Shown in pieces: positions 24,601-33,197 of a DNA stretch of 64,000 nucleotides. The notes under the pieces are model-generated. The model was not told the origin of the DNA. It saw only the letters and a program-made list of their open reading frames with translations, and ran no database searches. The DNA is from JAITMY01 sp031553765. GTDB taxonomy: Bacteria; Bacteroidota; Bacteroidia; Bacteroidales; UBA932. Numbering within the stretch: position 1 is the stretch's first letter; every line of letters starts with the position of its first letter. A program made the translations under genes and the position numbers. Where the stretch lies: the NCBI GenBank assembly GCA_031553765.1, contig JAVBKY010000006.1, positions 62,001 to 126,000 of the forward strand, read 5' to 3'.

Positions 24601-25327
24601 TGAAGCCCATGCTGAGCAACGGAAAATGCGATACGGAGGTAAGAAATGCTTCAGGCGTTTGCCCCGAAAGCGTGCGCCCGCTTATATCGGCAATGGTAGC
24701 CGAAACCATTACGGGAATGGCGATGCCACGCTCCTCTTGTATTTCGCTTATGGCAAAAAGGGCGGCTTTGGCGTTGAGCGTATCAAATACGGTTTCTATG
24801 AGTAGAGTATCGGCACCACCATCAAGCAGACCAAGGGCTTGCTCCTTGTATGCCGATGCCATTTCATCAAACGTAACGGCACGAAAGGCGGGGTTACTCA
24901 CCCCGGGCGACATGGAGAGCATTTTATTGGTAGGTCCCATGGAACCCGCCACAAAACGAGGTTTTTCCGATTTTTCTTTTGTGAAAACATCCGCCATCTC
25001 ACGCGCCAGCATGGCCGCCGCACGATTTATTTCGTAGGATAAATCGGCCATGCCGTAATCGTCAAGCGAAATAGAATTGGCGTTAAAGGAGTTGGTAGAA
25101 ATAATATCGGCTCCGGCACGCAGGTAGGCTTGATGTATTTCGCGTATAATGTGGGGGCGCGTAAGGCACAACAGGTCGTTATGCCCTTTTAGGTTGCGCG
25201 TAGCGTCCTTAAAACGCGTCCCGCGATAGTCCGCTTCGGTTAACTTATAGCGCTGAATCATAGTGCCCATAGCACCATCGAGAACCAGGATGCGTTGGGC
25301 TAAAGCGTTGTAAATGTTATGCTGCAT
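21683..25327 (-). CDS. metH: Cobalamin-dependent methionine synthase, with in-frame repeat insertion
   Basis: Transfers a methyl group from 5-methyl-THF to homocysteine through methylcobalamin. It has 1214 residues. Order of domains: homocysteine/zinc domain (about 1-322, with GFNCALGARQL and GGCCGTTPEH supplying zinc Cys residues), pterin domain (about 375-640, FINIGERTNVAGSKKF), cobalamin domain (VKGDVHDIGKNIV, with the axial His), and activation domain (GIRPAVGYPVYPDHSAK). Residues about 324-360 are encoded by a palindromic repeat (24249-24357) in the linker between the first two domains, and the frame stays open. The ATG at 25327 fits the family; 25420 would add 31 odd residues. Confidence 0.96.
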   Translation of the reverse strand: MQHNIYNALAQRILVLDGAMGTMIQRYKLTEADYRGTRFKDATRNLKGHNDLLCLTRPHIIREIHQAYLRAGADIISTNSFNANSISLDDYGMADLSYEINRAAAMLAREMADVFTKEKSEKPRFVAGSMGPTNKMLSMSPGVSNPAFRAVTFDEMASAYKEQALGLLDGGADTLLIETVFDTLNAKAALFAISEIQEERGIAIPVMVSATIADISGRTLSGQTPEAFLTSVSHFPLLSMGFNCALGARQLKPYVEELSKISPFYTSVHPNAGLPNQLGEYDQSPAEMAAEVEEFMRQGWVSIVGGCCGTTPEHIALLAEAAKRYPHPPKGGYNITGLSAVEHLHTKPAVVIAPVRGVGVNKSVFSGLEPLHVSSQQNFINIGERTNVAGSKKFARLIREEKYDEALSIARQQVENGAQMVDVCMDDAMLDAREAMVHFLNLIASEPEIARVPLVIDSSKWEVIEAGLKCVQGKSVVNSISLKEGEEEFLRKAQLIHRYGAAAVVMLFDEDGQAATYERKIAIAERSYKLLAEKIGFPPQDIIFDPNILSIATGMPEHNDYAVNYIRACAWIKENLPGAKISGGVSNLSFSFRGNDVVREALHSVFLYHAVQAGMDMGIVNAGQLQVYDQIDKTLLALAEDVVLNRRGDAAERLVAYASNMQQTQLSGQPAEQNAWRSQSAEERLQYSVIKGITDFLEADIEEIRKQYASPIEVIEKPLMGAMNTVGDLFGNGKMFLPQVVKSARVMKKAVEILTPYLPARQEGEADASPSILLATVKGDVHDIGKNIVSVVLACNGYHIVDLGTMVPCEQILTAAREHKVDVVGLSGLITPSLEEMQHIAAEMQRGGMDIPLVVGGASTSELHTAVKLDPEYSGNVFYVKDASRAAVLIQSLTKFELKKDFKTIHAKHFANLREQHEAAMRKRVYLTLDEARANKPHVDWATEEIPTPAKLGVQVWKDYDVAKLISYIDWSQFFFEWNMQGRYPAIFEHPQKGAEARKLYDDAQAELQTLLRDNLLEANAVFGIYEANSDGDDILIFASEKEAACLPHQRELVKHPDGKPNRCLADYLAPISSKKKDYATAFALSVKVKNELDKTLRTQGDDYRALLIETLCDALAEAFAEHLHERVRKEFWGYTKDENLSMEEMLHGDYQGIRPAVGYPVYPDHSAKAIIFDLMRVTENIGTTLTQSFMMQPVSSVSGLMLASKHAQYFRVE
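24249..24357. repeat. Palindromic element, 109 bp, in frame inside metH
   Basis: Arms ACCCCCACCCCCC-TAAC-GGGGG-CTATAAC and the complementary end at 24326-24357 match the element at 21570-21681 in structure, and the centre also aligns (TGCAAATG, CCAGTAATGTTATAGCC). It codes for about 36 residues of linker, including HPPKGGYN and APVRGVGV. Confidence 0.9.
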
Positions 25328-25344
25328 AGTTTTTTTCACAGCCA

Positions 25345-25352
25345 CAAATGTA
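25345..25352 (-). promoter_or_regulatory. metH -7 box
   Basis: Minus-strand TACATTTG matches TAnnTTTG, 17 bp before the ATG at 25327, implying a very short leader. No cobalamin or SAM riboswitch fold fits between it and the ATG. Confidence 0.5.
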
Positions 25353-25500
25353 TAAATTATATGTTGCCAGCGAGTTACAAAAAATGCTAAAAGCCACGTC
25401 AGGCTAAGCCTACACACCATTTAACTTTTTTGTTATTGTGAAGAGTACAATTACTAAAAATGAACCTTATATTTGAGCGATTGATCTAACGAAATCAGCT

Positions 25501-26217
25501 ATGAACTCCTACGGTTTGCTGGATATAAACGGCATTGAAATATACCATGAGGATCATGGACAGGGAACTCCTCTGCTTTTGCTGCACGGCAATAGCGAGG
25601 ACTCCACCATATTCGAGGATCAAATAGTACACTTCTCGCGCCACTTTCGCGTTATTACCCTTGATAGTCGGGGGCATGGGAAATCTACGCGCAATGTAAC
25701 AGATATCAGCTACGAGGCTATGGCTAATGACGTGCTACGCGTATTAGATGTTATGAATATTACGCGCTGTCACATTATAGGTTTTAGCGATGGCGGCATT
25801 ATCGCATTACTGTTAGCCATGCGTGCGCCAGAACGCATCATAAGCATGATAACCATAGGCGCCAACTACCGCACCAACGGAGTAAGAGCAGGTGACCGGT
25901 TAGGCATACGTTGGATGTACTGCTGTTATGCAATTATCGCCCTATTTTCAAAAAAGTATAACCTACATAAAAGGTTCATGGGGCTCATGCTTAAGGAACC
26001 CCACCTTGACGAAAATGAGCTGGCGGAAATACCCGTTCCCACCCTTGTTGTGGCAGGTAGTCACGATATGATACGCCTTGCGCATACTCGTAGGCTGGCG
26101 GCAATACTGCCTAAAGGACAAATGGAAATCATTCCCGAGTGCAGCCACTTTGTGCTGCGCGACCAACCCGGTACATTCAACAAAATGGCGCTTGATTTTT
26201 TCTACAGCTTTGCATAA
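25501..26217 (+). CDS. Alpha/beta hydrolase
   Basis: A 238-residue cytosolic serine hydrolase. The oxyanion-hole motif LLLHGNSED is near residue 27. The nucleophile elbow GFSDGG is near residue 97, the acidic residue near 190 (VVAGSHDMIR), and the catalytic His near 215 (ECSHFVLRDQP). Related proteins are esterases or C-C hydrolases; the substrate is not evident. It stands alone, divergent from metH, with the TonB receptor downstream. Confidence 0.88.
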   Translation: MNSYGLLDINGIEIYHEDHGQGTPLLLLHGNSEDSTIFEDQIVHFSRHFRVITLDSRGHGKSTRNVTDISYEAMANDVLRVLDVMNITRCHIIGFSDGGIIALLLAMRAPERIISMITIGANYRTNGVRAGDRLGIRWMYCCYAIIALFSKKYNLHKRFMGLMLKEPHLDENELAEIPVPTLVVAGSHDMIRLAHTRRLAAILPKGQMEIIPECSHFVLRDQPGTFNKMALDFFYSFA

Positions 26218-26229
26218 AAGTTTTTTGCC

Positions 26230-26237
26230 TACCTTTG
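26230..26237 (+). promoter_or_regulatory. -7 box of the TonB receptor gene
   Basis: TACCTTTG matches TAnnTTTG and ends only 5 bp before the ATG at 26243, so the transcript would be nearly leaderless if that start is used, or have a ~78-nt leader to the ATG at 26321. Confidence 0.5.
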
Positions 26238-26242
26238 CGCCC

Positions 26243-28303
26243 ATGTTACAAACCAAATCATCACCCAACCCAATTTGCTTTCGCCGTTGGACACGTAAGA
26301 ACTACGCCGTGTTCAGCAGTATGGGTAAGCAAATTAAAATTGGCGTATTGGGGCTGACTTTATCGCTTGTTACCATGAGCATAGAGCAGGTAGCAGCACA
26401 GGAGCATACTGTGCAGGTTACCGCGCGCGAAGGTGAAAGCAATGCAGTACCCCTTGACGAGGTGATGGTGAGCGCCGCAAAGACGCTCGCCACCTCGGAG
26501 CCCGCACGCGTAGTAAGCACCATTAGCCGCCGAGAGATTGCACAACTCCCCGTGCAAGACCTCCCTCAGCTGCTTGAATATGTGGCAGGCGTTGACCTGC
26601 GACAGCGAGGCGCCAACAACGTACAAGCCGATATAAGCATCCGCGGCGGCAGCTACGACCAAGCCCTTATCCTACTCAACGGCGTCAACATCACCGACCC
26701 GCAAACAGGGCACTACTCCCTCGATCTTCCTGTTGACCTGCAAAGCATTGACCGTATTGAAATTTTACAAGGCCCCGGCTCACGCACCATGGGACCTAAC
26801 GCTTTTTCGGGCGCTATCAACATTGTTACGGGGAGCAGCGAAAAAAGCAGCGCGCAGGCCAGCGTATCGGGAGGGAGCTACGGTTACTTTGCACCAAGCG
26901 CAGGCGCTACCTTTGCCAAGGTAAAACCGCTGTCGGCGCTGCAAATTTTCGGTGCAGCCTCCTACTCCCGCTCCGATGGTTATATTGACAATACCGACTT
27001 TTGCCAGAGCAGCTATTTTGCGCAAGCGCGCTACACAGGCAACCGCTTTGGCAGCATCAACGCGCAGGCAGGATACCAACAAAAGGCCTACGGCGCTAAT
27101 GGATTTTACTCACTCACCTACCCCAACCAGTTTGACGCCACGCGCACGCTGCTCACGTCGGTCGATTATCAAAAATCGTTTGGCATGGTTGAGCTGCACC
27201 TCACCTCCTACTTTCGCCGCCACTACGATAAGTTTGAGCTGTTTCGCAGCAACCCTCCCGCATGGTACACGGGGCACAACTACCACCGAACCGATGTGTC
27301 GGGTTCCAGCGCTCACGTAAGCCTGCACTCCATACTTGGCACCACGCATGTGGGTTACGAACTACGTAATGAGTCTATTTATAGCAACGTGCTGGGCGAT
27401 CCCATGAGCGAACCAATTCAGGTAAAAGGAGAAGCAGACAGTACCTACTACACCCATTCCAAAAGCCGTTTCGGAGTCAACTGGTTTGTGGAGCAGGCAT
27501 ATTTTCATAAAAAGTTCTCCGCCTCTATTGGTGCGCAGGGCAGCTACTCCAACGACTTTGGGCACTACACCTGCTTTAATGCCGACTTTACGCTACCCAT
27601 TACGCAACGCCTGCAGCTGAGTGCAAGCGTGGGACAAACGCTACGCCTACCTACCTTTACCGACCTGTACTACCGTAGCGCAACACACCTAAGCAATCCC
27701 TACTTAAAGCCGGAGCAGGCCACCACGTATGAGTTGGGGGTAAAGTATTTGCATAGCGTTTTTCGCGCGCAAACCTCTGTTTTTTACCGTCAGGGAAAAA
27801 ATATTATTGACTGGGTACGCACCAGCGACACCTCGCGGTGGCAGAGCCAAAATCATATTTCGCTCAACACCTTAGGCGTTGATTTTAGTGCCTCGTACAC
27901 GCCGCAAAACAGCGTGCAGCGCTTTGTAAAAAGCCTTCAGCTAAGCTACGCCTACCTGCACATGGATAAGGACAGCCGTGGCATGTACAACAGCAATGCG
28001 CTGGATTATTTACGGCATAAGCTTACGCTTACGGGCATACACCCGCTACCGTTGAACCTTGGCTTTTCGTGGAGCGTAATACATGAGCAACGCGCAGGGC
28101 AATACAGCGATTTTACAAGCAAGGAAATGCAAGATTTTACCCCTGTAACGCTGGTAGACGCCAAGCTATCGTGGGGCTACAGGTGGGTTACGCTGTACGT
28201 GGAGGCCAGCAACCTGTTCAACGTGCAATACTTTGACTATGCTAACCTGTTGCAGCCGGGAAAATGGATAAAATCCGGCATTAAGGTAAAAGTGGGAGGG
28301 TAA
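26243..28303 (+). CDS. TonB-dependent outer membrane receptor
   Basis: A 686-residue gated outer-membrane transporter. An N-terminal segment (FRRWTRKNYAVFSSMGKQIKIGVL) precedes a hydrophobic signal ending at VAAQ. The plug domain follows (DEVMVSAAKT, then QLLEYVAGVDLRQRG, ISIRGGSYDQALILLNGV, IEILQGPGSRTMGPNAFSGAINIVTG), then a C-terminal barrel to the terminal VGG. The plug resembles BtuB/vitamin-type receptors, and metH nearby needs cobalamin, but the ligand is inferred only weakly. Starts at 26243 and 26321 are both possible; a longer frame from 26078 would overlap the hydrolase and is rejected. Confidence 0.88.
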   Translation: MLQTKSSPNPICFRRWTRKNYAVFSSMGKQIKIGVLGLTLSLVTMSIEQVAAQEHTVQVTAREGESNAVPLDEVMVSAAKTLATSEPARVVSTISRREIAQLPVQDLPQLLEYVAGVDLRQRGANNVQADISIRGGSYDQALILLNGVNITDPQTGHYSLDLPVDLQSIDRIEILQGPGSRTMGPNAFSGAINIVTGSSEKSSAQASVSGGSYGYFAPSAGATFAKVKPLSALQIFGAASYSRSDGYIDNTDFCQSSYFAQARYTGNRFGSINAQAGYQQKAYGANGFYSLTYPNQFDATRTLLTSVDYQKSFGMVELHLTSYFRRHYDKFELFRSNPPAWYTGHNYHRTDVSGSSAHVSLHSILGTTHVGYELRNESIYSNVLGDPMSEPIQVKGEADSTYYTHSKSRFGVNWFVEQAYFHKKFSASIGAQGSYSNDFGHYTCFNADFTLPITQRLQLSASVGQTLRLPTFTDLYYRSATHLSNPYLKPEQATTYELGVKYLHSVFRAQTSVFYRQGKNIIDWVRTSDTSRWQSQNHISLNTLGVDFSASYTPQNSVQRFVKSLQLSYAYLHMDKDSRGMYNSNALDYLRHKLTLTGIHPLPLNLGFSWSVIHEQRAGQYSDFTSKEMQDFTPVTLVDAKLSWGYRWVTLYVEASNLFNVQYFDYANLLQPGKWIKSGIKVKVGG

Positions 28304-28309
28304 AAAAGA

Positions 28310-28341
28310 AACGGCTGCTCACCTTGTGAGCAGCCGTTATT
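28310..28341. terminator. Bidirectional terminator between TonB receptor and RRM gene
   Basis: A perfect 13-bp stem (28310-28322 with 28326-28338) over CTT, with A-rich and T-containing flanks, between two convergent genes. Confidence 0.85.
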
Positions 28342-28363
28342 GCGTACTTAAACTGATTCAAGA

Positions 28364-28609
28364 TTATTCGCGAGGACGCGCAACGTTTACACGCATGCGA
28401 CGGCCGCCAATTTCTTTGTCGTTTAGAGCTTCAACAGCAGCGTTGCCTTCAGCATCATTTTCCATTTCAACAAAGCCATAACCCTTTGAACGGCCGGTAG
28501 CCCTGTCGATAATGATCTTAGCGCTTGCCACGTTGCCGTACTCAGCGAAGGCGTTCTTCATATCGTCTTCTTTCATTGAGTAAGCAATGTTACCAACATA
28601 AATCGTCAT
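28364..28609 (-). CDS. RNA-binding protein with one RRM domain
   Basis: An 81-residue single RRM. RNP2 is IYVGNI at residues 3-8 and RNP1 is KGYGFVEM near residue 43. The protein ends in a short basic stretch (MRVNVARPRE). Small RRM proteins of this kind are common in Bacteroidota and cyanobacteria and are thought to bind RNA broadly; the exact targets are not known. A promoter with TACATTTG at 28653-28660 and TTG at 28680-28682 (19-bp spacing) lies upstream. Confidence 0.93.
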   Translation of the reverse strand: MTIYVGNIAYSMKEDDMKNAFAEYGNVASAKIIIDRATGRSKGYGFVEMENDAEGNAAVEALNDKEIGGRRMRVNVARPRE

Positions 28610-28652
28610 AAAAACAGTAATTAAAAAAGTGAAACATTAATAAAATGCACTG

Positions 28653-28682
28653 CAAATGTACAACAAGTTTTTTATTAAGCAA
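28653..28682 (-). promoter_or_regulatory. Promoter of the RRM gene
   Basis: On the minus strand TTG (28682-28680) and TACATTTG (28660-28653) are 19 bp apart, fitting the Bacteroidota consensus; the leader is about 40 nt. Confidence 0.6.
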
Positions 28683-28730
28683 CACTAAATTAACTGTAAA
28701 ACAAAATTTTAACAAAAAAGCAAGATGCTT

Positions 28731-28761
28731 TTTGCAAATAATCCAAGAATTCTTACCTTTG
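28731..28761 (+). promoter_or_regulatory. tRNA-Thr promoter
   Basis: TTTG at 28731-28734 and TACCTTTG at 28754-28761, exactly 19 bp apart, about 40 bp before the tRNA. Confidence 0.7.
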
Positions 28762-28800
28762 CAATCCCTTTTGGTTAGCGTACTTTTCAAAAGGCTACAA

Positions 28801-28872
28801 GCCCCTTTAGCTCAGTGGTAGAGCAGCTGTTTCGTAAACAGCAGGTCGCCGGTTCAAGTCCGGTGAGGGGCT
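28801..28872 (+). tRNA. tRNA-Thr (anticodon CGT)
   Basis: A 72-nt cloverleaf. Acceptor GCCCCTT pairs with GAGGGGC (one T-G pair), and the D-arm GCTCAGTGGTAGAGC and T-arm CCGGTTCAAGTCCGG are standard. The anticodon stem GCTGT/ACAGC encloses TTCGTAA, giving CGT. CCA is not encoded. Confidence 0.96.
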
Positions 28873-28881
28873 CTCAAAGAT

Positions 28882-28918
28882 AAAAAGACCTTCGTCAAAT
28901 GGCGAAGGTCTTTTTTCT
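28882..28918 (+). terminator. Terminator after tRNA-Thr
   Basis: A 13-bp stem (28882-28894 with 28903-28915) starts in A and ends in T runs, 9 bp past the tRNA; it can also end ppk1 transcription from the other side. Confidence 0.85.
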
Positions 28919-28935
28919 TTACAATGAATTACTTG

Positions 28936-30990
28936 TTAAATAGTTAACAAATAATTCCGTAGAGCTTCCTGCGAACGAAATGGCGTTTTACCACGCCTCA
29001 CTACCCTATTCTCCTGCTTAGCATCCAGCTTACGTGCCTTTACGTTATCCGACAAGGCATAGCCCACCACATGACGCAAAACTTCCTGTATTTGAGCATT
29101 ATATATAGGAACAGCCACCTCTACCCGCTGGTTTAGGTTGCGGCGCATAAGATCCGCTGATGATATGTAATACAGCGGTTTACCTCCATTGGCAAAAATA
29201 AACACGCGCGAATGTTCCAAGTAGCGATCCACTACGCTCACTGCCTCCACCTTATCGCTCATGCCCTTTACTCCGGGAATTATAGAACACATGCTACGTA
29301 CCACTAGCTGTACACGAACTCCCGCACTGCTGGCTTCATACAATTTTTCTATCACCTGCTCATCCACCAGGTTATTTACCTTAATGGTAATACCCGCCTC
29401 TACACCCTTTTTAGCATTTTGTATTTCATTATCAATTAATGAAATAATACCATTTCGAAGGGTGAGCGGCGCGCACATAAGGTGCTTGTAGGTATAGCCA
29501 TTGTAGGGTTGCTCTATAAAGTTGAACACCTGCGCTACCTCGGTAGTAATGCGCTTATCGGCGGTAAGCAACGAAAAATCGGTGTACACGTTAGCGTTAC
29601 CCTCATGGAAGTTACCCGTGCTTACGCTGGAGTAGCTAACCTCTTTACCTCCCTCACGGCGCACAAAGAGGGTCATCTTGGCGTGTACCTTTAGCCCCGG
29701 CGTGCCGTATACCACCTTTACACCGGCCTCCTCCATTTTGCGCGACCAGTATATGTTGGCGCTCTCGTCAAAGCGCGCGCGCAGCTCCACCACCGCTGTT
29801 ACCTGCTTACCGTTGCGCGCGGCGTTAATCAGCGCCCGCACCACCTTCGACTCCGAGGCCACACGGTACAGCGTAATTTTTATTTGCTCCACAGCAGGGT
29901 CAATGGCGGCCTCGCGCAGCAGGCGTATGTAGTACGAAAAGCTGTGGTAGGGGTAGTACAAATACAAATCCTCCTTAGCCATTTCGGCAAAAACACTTTT
30001 CGACTCCTCTAAGCGCGGTATTTTTATCGGCTCGTGCCGTTCATACTCAAATTCTTTTCCTAGAAGATTGGGGAACTTCACAAAATCCTTAAAGTTGTGG
30101 TAACGTCCACCCGGTATAAAGGCATCCTGCTTATCCAGGTCTAACTTCTTTGACAAGTAGCGCACCATGGTAGCGGGCATAGCGCCGTCATGCACAAAGC
30201 GCACGGGCTCACCCTTACTACGGCTTTGCACGCCACGCTTTACCTTCTCCACTATGCCCTGCGAAATATCGTTATCTACATCCATTTCCGCATCACGCGT
30301 GATTTTTATGGTATAGGCATCAAATACGTCATAGTCGAACAGGGAGAAGATGTTAGGCAAACAGCAGCGCACCACATCATCCAGCAGCATAATGAAGCGC
30401 TTATCACCCTTTTGCGGAAGCGCAATAAAGCGCGAAAAATCGGTGGTAGGCACCTCCACCAGCGCGTACTCAAAGCGCGCGGGGTGGCTGCTTTGCGATA
30501 GCCTTACCATGAGGTAAATGGACTTATCCACCAGCTCGGGGAAGCGCGGTGTTTGCGACAGTATAATGGGGCTTACAGCATTAAGCAACGGCTCGCTGAA
30601 GCGATCCTGCACGTAGCTGCGCTGCTCTATGGTAAGCTGCTTTTCGTTTACCACACGTACGTTGTGCTTACGCAACTCGCGCACCAAATGCTCGTATGTT
30701 TTATCGAATACGCGCTGGTACTCCAACGCCGTTTCGTTTATTTGCTCCAGCACGCTTTGCGGCTTCACGTTGCGATGCTCCGTGTCGTTATTGAACGATA
30801 CCAAGCGACGAATGGTACCCACGCGCACGCGAAAAAATTCGTCGAGGTTATTGGAAAAAATACCCAAAAAGCGCAGGCGCTCCATAAGCGGTACAGCAGG
30901 GTTCTCTGCCTCCTGCAGCACACGACGGTTAAACGTGAGCCAGCTGAGCTCACGGGGGATTAGGCGCTTATGGTAAGTAGAAAAAGGCAC
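28936..30990 (-). CDS. ppk1: Polyphosphate kinase 1
   Basis: Reversibly polymerises the gamma-phosphate of ATP into polyphosphate. It has 684 residues, the usual length. It begins with the conserved RLIPRELSWLTFNRRVLQEAENP; the catalytic region includes VVYGTPGLKVHAKMTLFVRREG (phosphorylated His) and SSVSTGNFHEGNANVYTDFSLLT, and a third conserved block HSRVFIFANGGKPLYYISSADLMRRNLN. A possible promoter (TAACTTTG at 31019-31026, minus strand) lies about 30 bp upstream. No exopolyphosphatase gene is adjacent. Confidence 0.96.
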   Translation of the reverse strand: MPFSTYHKRLIPRELSWLTFNRRVLQEAENPAVPLMERLRFLGIFSNNLDEFFRVRVGTIRRLVSFNNDTEHRNVKPQSVLEQINETALEYQRVFDKTYEHLVRELRKHNVRVVNEKQLTIEQRSYVQDRFSEPLLNAVSPIILSQTPRFPELVDKSIYLMVRLSQSSHPARFEYALVEVPTTDFSRFIALPQKGDKRFIMLLDDVVRCCLPNIFSLFDYDVFDAYTIKITRDAEMDVDNDISQGIVEKVKRGVQSRSKGEPVRFVHDGAMPATMVRYLSKKLDLDKQDAFIPGGRYHNFKDFVKFPNLLGKEFEYERHEPIKIPRLEESKSVFAEMAKEDLYLYYPYHSFSYYIRLLREAAIDPAVEQIKITLYRVASESKVVRALINAARNGKQVTAVVELRARFDESANIYWSRKMEEAGVKVVYGTPGLKVHAKMTLFVRREGGKEVSYSSVSTGNFHEGNANVYTDFSLLTADKRITTEVAQVFNFIEQPYNGYTYKHLMCAPLTLRNGIISLIDNEIQNAKKGVEAGITIKVNNLVDEQVIEKLYEASSAGVRVQLVVRSMCSIIPGVKGMSDKVEAVSVVDRYLEHSRVFIFANGGKPLYYISSADLMRRNLNQRVEVAVPIYNAQIQEVLRHVVGYALSDNVKARKLDAKQENRVVRRGKTPFRSQEALRNYLLTI

Positions 30991-31060
30991 TTTTCAATTA
31001 ACAACGAACAATTAAGTTCAAAGTTAACAATTTATCGAATGTTATTACAACATAATAAGC

Positions 31061-31068
31061 TACATTTG
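31061..31068 (+). promoter_or_regulatory. -7 box upstream of the 31.1-kb secreted protein
   Basis: TACATTTG matches TAnnTTTG, 57 bp before the ATG at 31126. Confidence 0.45.
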
Positions 31069-31125
31069 TCTCAAATGGCATTGCATTTCTTTTACCGAAA
31101 GATCACCTTGCAAAATATTTAAAAC

Positions 31126-31794
31126 ATGAAAGAATTATACATCTTCCTGTTTTTTGCTGCGCTTTCGACCACTGCTACCGCTCAAAACAGTGAGGTATTA
31201 GAATCTCAAAAGACAATTAAACACCAATACATTGGATCAAGCCTAAGCAAAATACTATTTACCAGCCTCATTAATGCCAACTACTCTCTTGAGTTAAACA
31301 CCTATTTTACTACATACGTAGAGGGTGGATATGGCATCAATATGGCTAACACCTCAGTTTTTGCAAGTCATGCTCACGAGAATCAAGTGTGCCAAAGGTA
31401 CCAAGATTTGAAAATTTCTGGTGGCTTTTTAAAAATAGGCATGCTGCTGAACCTTCGTCAAAACATGCAAAAGAAATGCTTTACCCACGTTGGTGTATTT
31501 TTTAATAACGCACTAGTAGCTGAAAAAGGAAATGAAATGATGCACTCCGGTGAGGAATATGAGTATCCGATTTCCGCTAGCCACACCGTGTACGTTCCGG
31601 CTGTTAGCATTACCGCCGGACTTGATGTAAAGTTATGGAAACGACTTTGGTCTAACTTTGATATACAATTTTCTTTTCCCGATCTTGATCGAGAAAAAAT
31701 GTACGGGTATAGTATTCCCGGAATGGGGGGAAGCGATGGCAGGGAAACATATATTATGTTTACATTTAATCTAAAATATCAGCTACCGTTGTAA
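31126..31794 (+). CDS. Secreted protein, possibly a small outer-membrane beta barrel
   Basis: A 222-residue protein with a clear signal peptide (MKELYIFLFFAALSTTATAQ). The mature part alternates aromatic and polar residues in short strands (YSLELNTYFTTYVEGGYGINM, ITAGLDVKLWKRLWSNFDIQFSF) and ends TYIMFTFNLKYQLPL, compatible with a barrel whose last strand ends in a hydrophobic residue. I do not recognise a family. It stands alone between ppk1 and a convergent membrane-protein gene. Confidence 0.75.
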   Translation: MKELYIFLFFAALSTTATAQNSEVLESQKTIKHQYIGSSLSKILFTSLINANYSLELNTYFTTYVEGGYGINMANTSVFASHAHENQVCQRYQDLKISGGFLKIGMLLNLRQNMQKKCFTHVGVFFNNALVAEKGNEMMHSGEEYEYPISASHTVYVPAVSITAGLDVKLWKRLWSNFDIQFSFPDLDREKMYGYSIPGMGGSDGRETYIMFTFNLKYQLPL

Positions 31795-31922
31795 AGCTTT
31801 TTGCAGGTGCAAAAATTTTCAGATAAATGAGCACGCTTAGCAGGTACAACCTCGGCTGAACGGGAGTAAGCAAACAACAAAAGCGAGCATTTTCCCGCCT
31901 TCATTATCAACTGTCCATTGAA

Positions 31923-32561
31923 TTACTGCTCTTCTTCGCCAACAAACAAATCACATTCCTTAAGTATAGCGTTCATTTTAGCGCGCGAAACCGGGCGCTG
32001 CTCTTTGTGGTATAAATCCTCCTTAAGTAGCGTTACCAACTTAAATAATTCTCCCGATAACGTGGCGTAATAAATAGTCAGCGAACGCTTATTGTCAACG
32101 CTTGAATTTTGCGAGAAGTCATTCATCAACTTAATCATTCGAGCTACACCATCAAGCACACCGTTAATTGTTTTTTCGGAGGCATGCATTTGCATATAGC
32201 CCAAATGAAAAATCAAGTCCTTTAAATCACCCACGTTGGTGCCATGCGTATCATCACCATTGTTCTTTGCGGTAATGGAAATTTTACCATCGTGAATAAT
32301 TTTGCGCAGCTGCTCCAAAAACTTTTCGTACACATCCTGCTTACGCTCAAATACACGCACGCTCTTCTCGCGCTCCTCTTCATTGGCCGTTTGCCCTTGA
32401 AGTAAAAAAACGGTAATAATTGCCGTAATTACTACGCCAAATAGCGCGCCAAAAAAGTGCGACGGCAGAATACTAAATTCGTAAATTTGAAAAATAACCG
32501 CCGTAGCAATGAATATGAGCACAAAAATAACGATGCCCAAAACCCAAGAATTTTTTCTCAT
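31923..32561 (-). CDS. Membrane-anchored protein of unknown function
   Basis: A 212-residue protein with two N-terminal membrane helices (about residues 7-28 and 33-54) and a soluble helical, highly charged C-terminal part (EEEREKSVRVFERKQDVYEKFLEQL and following). No catalytic motif is visible and I do not recognise the family. It lies at the left edge of a decayed region. The short spacer after it contains TTATCAACTGTCCATTGA, almost the same words as at 49280-49297. Confidence 0.72.
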   Translation of the reverse strand: MRKNSWVLGIVIFVLIFIATAVIFQIYEFSILPSHFFGALFGVVITAIITVFLLQGQTANEEEREKSVRVFERKQDVYEKFLEQLRKIIHDGKISITAKNNGDDTHGTNVGDLKDLIFHLGYMQMHASEKTINGVLDGVARMIKLMNDFSQNSSVDNKRSLTIYYATLSGELFKLVTLLKEDLYHKEQRPVSRAKMNAILKECDLFVGEEEQ

Positions 32562-32580
32562 GGCAAAAGAATTTAGATTA

Positions 32581-33197
32581 TTAGGTTGCGATTACTTTCA
32601 AAGATAACAAAATTGGCTGGTATAACCGCAAAATCAGGAAAATAGCGATAAGTAATTGAACGACAGGTCTATTAGATGATTTCTTTGATGTACTTCCAAT
32701 GTAGTGAATAGCGGATCCCATAGAAAAGACCAGGTTACAGATAAAGTAGTTATCATTAATGGTTATGCTTCCTCCGGTGTTGCTTACTATAATAGCGCCT
32801 CCCGAATTGCGAGGAAAAGTAGCGCCACTAATTACTGTGCCTGAATTCATCGCGCTTCCGTTCTTAAAGGTAAAGCCTCTTACGACGACCGTCTCTCCGC
32901 TGGAAGCTGCTATTGTCATAATATGATCAGCATTGCGACCCACTACAGTGGGGTAACCATCGGCATCATATGTATCGTTATCGTCAAAGTCTCCGCCAAG
33001 AACGGTAGGCCAAGCACTTGAGTTCGACTGGTTAAAGTTGTCGGGGTTGTACCCGCCTATCAGGGTTATACTTTTATTTCGGAGTTGTTACCGCTTGGCG
33101 ACACGTATAAGGTTTTTGCATTTCCCATCAGTGGAAATCCGCACAATAATAGCTGTAGTAGGCCTGTTGCCACACATGCTTTACTGCAGCCAACCAT
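32581..33197 (-). pseudogene. Frameshifted, truncated beta-helix surface protein
   Basis: From the ATG at 33197 the frame encodes a signal-peptide-like start (CVATGLLQLLLCGFPLMGNA) and then KTLYVSPSGNNSEIKV, and hits a stop at 33066-33068. A shifted frame resumes with ITLIGGYNPDNFNQSNSSAWP, GGDFDDNDTYDADGYP and GETVVVRGFTFKNGSA, the opening of a right-handed beta-helix (Pmp-like) surface protein. It then loses similarity and stops at 32581. Such proteins are normally far longer, so both a frameshift and a 3' truncation are likely. Its start overlaps the end of the ORF6N gene. Confidence 0.75.

Noticed and set aside
25328..25500. Cobalamin or SAM riboswitch upstream of metH
   Set aside because: The leader after the -7 box is about 10-15 nt and the full 173-bp gap shows no B12-box or SAM-type core.
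26078..26242. Extended N-terminus of the TonB receptor
   Set aside because: It would overlap the alpha/beta hydrolase by 140 bp in another frame and places a non-signal sequence before the export signal.
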